A stretch of DNA of 64,000 bases, taken from contig JBAMJV010003356.1 of assembly GCA_037951105.1 (NCBI GenBank), positions 62,001 to 126,000 of the forward strand, read 5' to 3'. The notes beneath the pieces are model-generated. The model did not search any database and was not told the origin of the DNA. It saw only the letters and a list, made by a program, of their open reading frames with translations. This document shows positions 18,051-64,000 of the stretch, one piece after another. Source of the stretch: Echinarachnius parma (lineage: Eukaryota; Echinodermata; Echinoidea; Clypeasteroida; Echinarachniidae). The first letter of the stretch is position 1. Each line of letters opens with the position of its first letter. Both the position numbers and the translations under genes were made by a program.

Positions 18051-21000
18051 AGTCGTATGTCTTTCCCAAAGTCCTTGGCGGGTTAAGTTTGTAGAACTGC
18101 CATATGTAGGCATGAAGAAAGATATTGGGAGATTTACACAAGGCATACATGTATTATGAATACATTTTTATTTAGAAATAATCAGTAAGCGACATACAAA
18201 AACTAGAATTCTACTTTTCCCTGTTACAATTTGCGTTAAAATAAAAATAAAAATTGCACTGTAAAGTCTATGCATTATGATAATTAAATTAATACAACTT
18301 TTTAAGACAATTTAGTATTAGAGTATATTATCAATATTTGAACATCCTTGCAAAAATATAAAATGTATTAGATTTTAAGATTATATCATTGACATAAACA
18401 TAAATAAATCAAGTTGTTACTTATTCATTTCAGTTAGAAATTTACGAAGAAATAAACAAAATATATTAAGCCTTCACTTGCACAAAAAAAAATAGGATAA
18501 TAATTCAAACTGAAAATGTAATATTGTGTTATAATTATTTGTTCTGGGATAAATTTTCTCATTATTCCATCCATTTAATTTATTATCTCTATGTCATTGT
18601 CACACAGCGACAACATTTCTTATTTCATGTAAATATCATACGCTTATTGGAAGCATTACCAAACCCAAAGATGTTGATACTATTTAACTGAAATTCTTTA
18701 TTTGGAGAATCAAGATGGTCAACTTTATAACAAAATATTACATCAGTATGAAAAGGCGCAGGGGACAATAAGCAAACTCAGTTATACAGATTTTGCATTC
18801 ATAAGGAAGTCATTTTGCTTGTGTAAAAAGAGAATGATGTTATTTAATACTGGTTGATTAAAAAGATTTGTTCTGAGGTCTTGATATCATCAAAAGTCAA
18901 TATTAAAGGGTACCACCACCCGAAAATAATATTCTTATTAAAGAAAGGTAACATCTTTAGTATTCCATTCCATCAACAAGTTCACAAAAATATGTTTCCA
19001 GAAAAAATTTGGAAACGCATCACCATTCTAAAGCATGCGTTCATGCGGTCTGAATTGCGTAGACTGCGATGCGTGCGGTGAATTGCAATGTGTGCAGAGC
19101 GACGAATCGCCCGGGAATCTATTGTCTACAAACGTACGAGTGAATAGCATTGGCGCACTCGCAAATGGTTGGCCCGTATGGAACCAGGAAATAGCAGTGG
19201 TTCCGTAAGTGGTGGAAATTAATTGCTTTGTTTATGAATTATACAACCCTTTGCAAAATGTTGGGTATCTATTTGATATCACAAAACGGTACCAAAACAT
19301 ATAATAATGTGTTGTTCTTTGCCCGGTGGTCCCCTTTAATTTTGTTTACTTGCAAATGTAGAGTAACGAGGCACATTCTTTTTTATGCCAAGTTACACAG
19401 TGAATTGTTATGGTCTTATAATAAGCATCAAATCATGAAATATGATTGAATGTAATACATTCTTCATGCATGCAAGGATTATCTACTGATTGATCAACAA
19501 CAACATGAACTTAAACGCTTTCATCAGTATTGTTCCAGGAATGTTTAGTACAAAAAGAAGGTGCCCTAGCAAAAAGGAAGACAATAAATTGTATAGAAGG
19601 TGTGAAACAATGAAATCAATTTGATAATTTTATAAAGGAATAAAGCAAATGAATGTTCTGTTCATACAAATTAAATTTGAATGTAATCACAGAAACCAAC
19701 CCCTCCCCAGCCCTAACGAATAACAGAGTTGTACAAACGGAATGATTTTATCGAATAACACATGAACGTTTGGCTTCACTATACACTCAATGACACATAT
19801 TACATGTAGCTACCTTTTAAAGATATTATCACAAATATAATGAACATAATATATACGATTAATATGCGGAACCAATTTACACATATACATTAATAATTAA
19901 TGACTCTAAAAAAAGTTAGATTGCCTATACATGGTACACAATATACAGAAATGACGGTTGAGATAAAATAGTGGAAAGAATGAGATTATTATACATACAG
20001 CCTTCCATATCTACAATTCACAGATTATATTACATAATTACAAGTGGCATATACAACAATATGGCAATCTATATACCACATTAAAATACATACACGATCA
20101 TACTTTGCAATGTCTGTTTCCGCATTTGCCCTAACTCTGCATTAGCCAATGAAAGCACAGAATACTACTGATATACATTCTTTCAATTCTAAAATGCACT
20201 TTTAATAATTGTATCACTAAGACATTTCTGAATTATGACACTGAAATATATATTGCAAAATGTAAGTACAATAAGCAGCTCTTTTCTAAATATACAGTAA
20301 GAAGTATTAAAAGTGCACCATCATACCTTGGCAAGTATTGGGAACTATTCAACAAGTTTATAAATTTGCAAACCGATTGATATAGAAGACGAAATCGAAT
20401 TCATTTAGTACCTAAGTATGCAATTTAGAAAAACCCTGTTTTACAAGAAATATATCAAAGATAAGTACAATGCATATTGATGAATTTAAGTAGATTTAAG
20501 CATCTTGTAGCTAAGGAAATATCCAGCTATCAATCGATTGAACGTTTGATATTTTGTCCTGATATTTAATTTTGGAACTGTGTACTTCCTCTAATAGAAA
20601 CTAAGGTAAGTCAAATGAATGTTCAAGCTGGGGTATACAAAATATTCCACTGATTTATCCTTTGAAAAAGGTCAGAACGGAAGACCAAATTTGATGAGGA
20701 TTTGTTTGTTGTCCTGACGATGTTTTATATCTTAATTGTGTACCTTCTAGAACATTACAGAAACATTTGTTACAACATTTAAATACTGTTCAATATTTCT
20801 ACAAGCTTGGAATGTTGCATTGAAGTGAAAACAATACACGGCTCGGGGCGAATTCTCCCCCAGAAATGCCAAAAATAGCCCCTGAAACTCATAAAAGAGC
20901 CCCTGAAATTTTGCATAGAGTTCAATGCAAATCAAATTCTTGAGTGTCATTTTCATGTGAGCAAGCTTGAAAAGTAGCCCCCGAAAAATAAATAATATTA

Positions 21001-22044
21001 ATGAATTTTTCCCTGTTGCATTGGGTTTGGAAGTTCTTCTTTGCATCATAATTATACTTAAAATTTAAACAAAAAATGTATTCAAGTTGAGCTCCGATAA
21101 CTATACAATACAATGTGCAGACCACATACAAATATGGGCTCAGTATTGCAAATTACAAAAGGACAAATTAAAAGAGTTCTTGTCTTAAAATTGATTGCTA
21201 CAAGGTCAATCAAAGAGCTGGGTATGCAAAATATGCAAAATACTTGACACTAGTTTATCAAGAGATCCCAGTCAAAATGGAAGTGTTTGATGAGGTTTTG
21301 TTCATTGCAACAAGCATCGTAATACAGCCAAACCTGTCTTTGCAACCAGCTGTCTATAGCAGCTGCAGCTACCTATATTATAACTGCTCAAATAGGAGCA
21401 CCTTTCTGCTTTACAAAAGAATTATAATACAAAATTGCCTCCCAATTATACACATTTTGGCAAGATTTATTTCAGCAAATATACAAAGTAATTGAACTGA
21501 TGAAATATATAGCACAAAGTGACAAGTTAAAATTGTAATAAGATCATTTGGGCAGCATAAAGAAAAGTATGCTTCTTGAGTCCACACCTCTAGAGTTCTC
21601 AACCATTAAGCCCTTGTGAAGGGTGGTTAACTGATCCTGAATTCCCTTCATCCCCTGCTTCACCCTAGACGCTGATTTAGCCCTGGTACTAATCTGCACT
21701 AATAGAAGACCGAAGAAGTGACGTCACATGGTTCAAAACAACTTGTCCTTTCATTCAGACTGTTGGCAGTGCATTGGAGCCGGATGATTGCCTTCTTAGC
21801 AAATCACTAAGTAACCAGTTCCTTGCTTGCCTAACATTGTTTAGAACCATAACCCATGGTAATGAATAGCTATGACGCATATTTCAGTTTTCGTTAAATG
21901 TATGTCCTTTTCCAGTACACAAGCTGCTACACAGGGTTCTATTGTGAAAATCGGTGACAAAAGCAAGCTGTGGTAAAATAGGCAATTGGCAAACGAAGCG
22001 TGGAAAGAGTCAACTGATAAATTTAAAGTATAAAAGACCGGTCC
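18051..22044. other. Gene-free stretch, probable 3'UTR of the MEGF-like gene plus intergenic DNA
   Basis: AT-rich with no supported gene. Possible poly(A) signals for the minus-strand gene are AATAAA (complement of TTTATT) at 21466-21471, 18698-18703 and 18167-18172; the first is about 575 bp past the stop codon. 18900-19230 has a run of CGT/TGCG words. The CAGCCAAACCTG relic at 21328 and the MITE at 21728 lie here. Confidence 0.5.
21728..21850. mobile_element. Small MITE with ATGGTTCTAA ends (copy 2)
   Basis: ATGGTTCAAAACAACTTGTC at the left, TTGTTTAGAACCAT at the right, 123 bp. It shares CTTGCTTGCCT and the terminal repeats with 13512-13625. Confidence 0.7.
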
Positions 22045-63964
<41,920 letters not shown>

Positions 63965-64000
63965 CTGCAAAAATATAATAGTATGTATCAATCATTAGAA

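Noticed and set aside
17692..18146. SVRP/RTYG repeat ORFs (also at 56702-56969)
   Set aside because: Products of the GGAC/GTAC microsatellite at the end of the tandem-core element.

Overview
This is a eukaryotic (metazoan) window: AT-rich, with coding sequence split into short GT..AG exons, long introns, and many transposable elements and minisatellites. The gene content, the aralar-type carrier, the MITE families and the pearl/Helitron-like repeats suggest a marine invertebrate. A deuterostome such as an echinoderm is my first guess, but a lophotrochozoan is not excluded and the species cannot be fixed from sequence alone.

Three host genes are visible. (1) 779-1852, minus: two exons of a mitochondrial-type isoleucyl-tRNA synthetase (IARS2), beside three broken copies of one of them. 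(2) 5202-10795, plus: the last six exons (277 residues) of a calcium-regulated mitochondrial aspartate/glutamate carrier (SLC25A12/13, aralar/citrin). Its EF-hand N-terminal half is not found in the window. (3) 22045-63964, minus: 19 consecutive in-phase exons (898 residues to the stop codon) of a MEGF10/MEGF11/Draper/CED-1-like engulfment receptor, with about 13-14 EGF/laminin-type repeats, one transmembrane helix and a tyrosine-containing tail. The signal peptide and EMI domain would lie beyond the right edge. Genes 2 and 3 converge on a gene-free stretch from 10796 to 22044.

The rest is mobile and repetitive DNA. There are two non-LTR retrotransposons: a 5'-truncated one at 7400-8695 and one with an intact 904-residue endonuclease/reverse transcriptase ORF at 58909-61623. 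A MITE family has ends reading TTAAAGGGATCTAGTAAC, and several other terminal-inverted-repeat or foldback elements are present. At least four tandem-core elements share one plan: a 5' palindrome, a tandem core, a CGGAC-type microsatellite and a 3' hairpin, as in bivalve pearl elements and Helitron-like non-autonomous elements. There is also a 14-unit, 156-bp satellite.

The recurring oddity is local tandem amplification of pieces of host exons: an IARS2 exon, the 3' end of a carrier exon with its splice donor (7 donors, 68-bp period), the carrier stop codon/3'UTR (3 copies), a complete EGF exon (duplicated and dead) and an EGF exon fragment (8 copies). I see no bacterial-type operon, defence system, CRISPR array or RNA gene.
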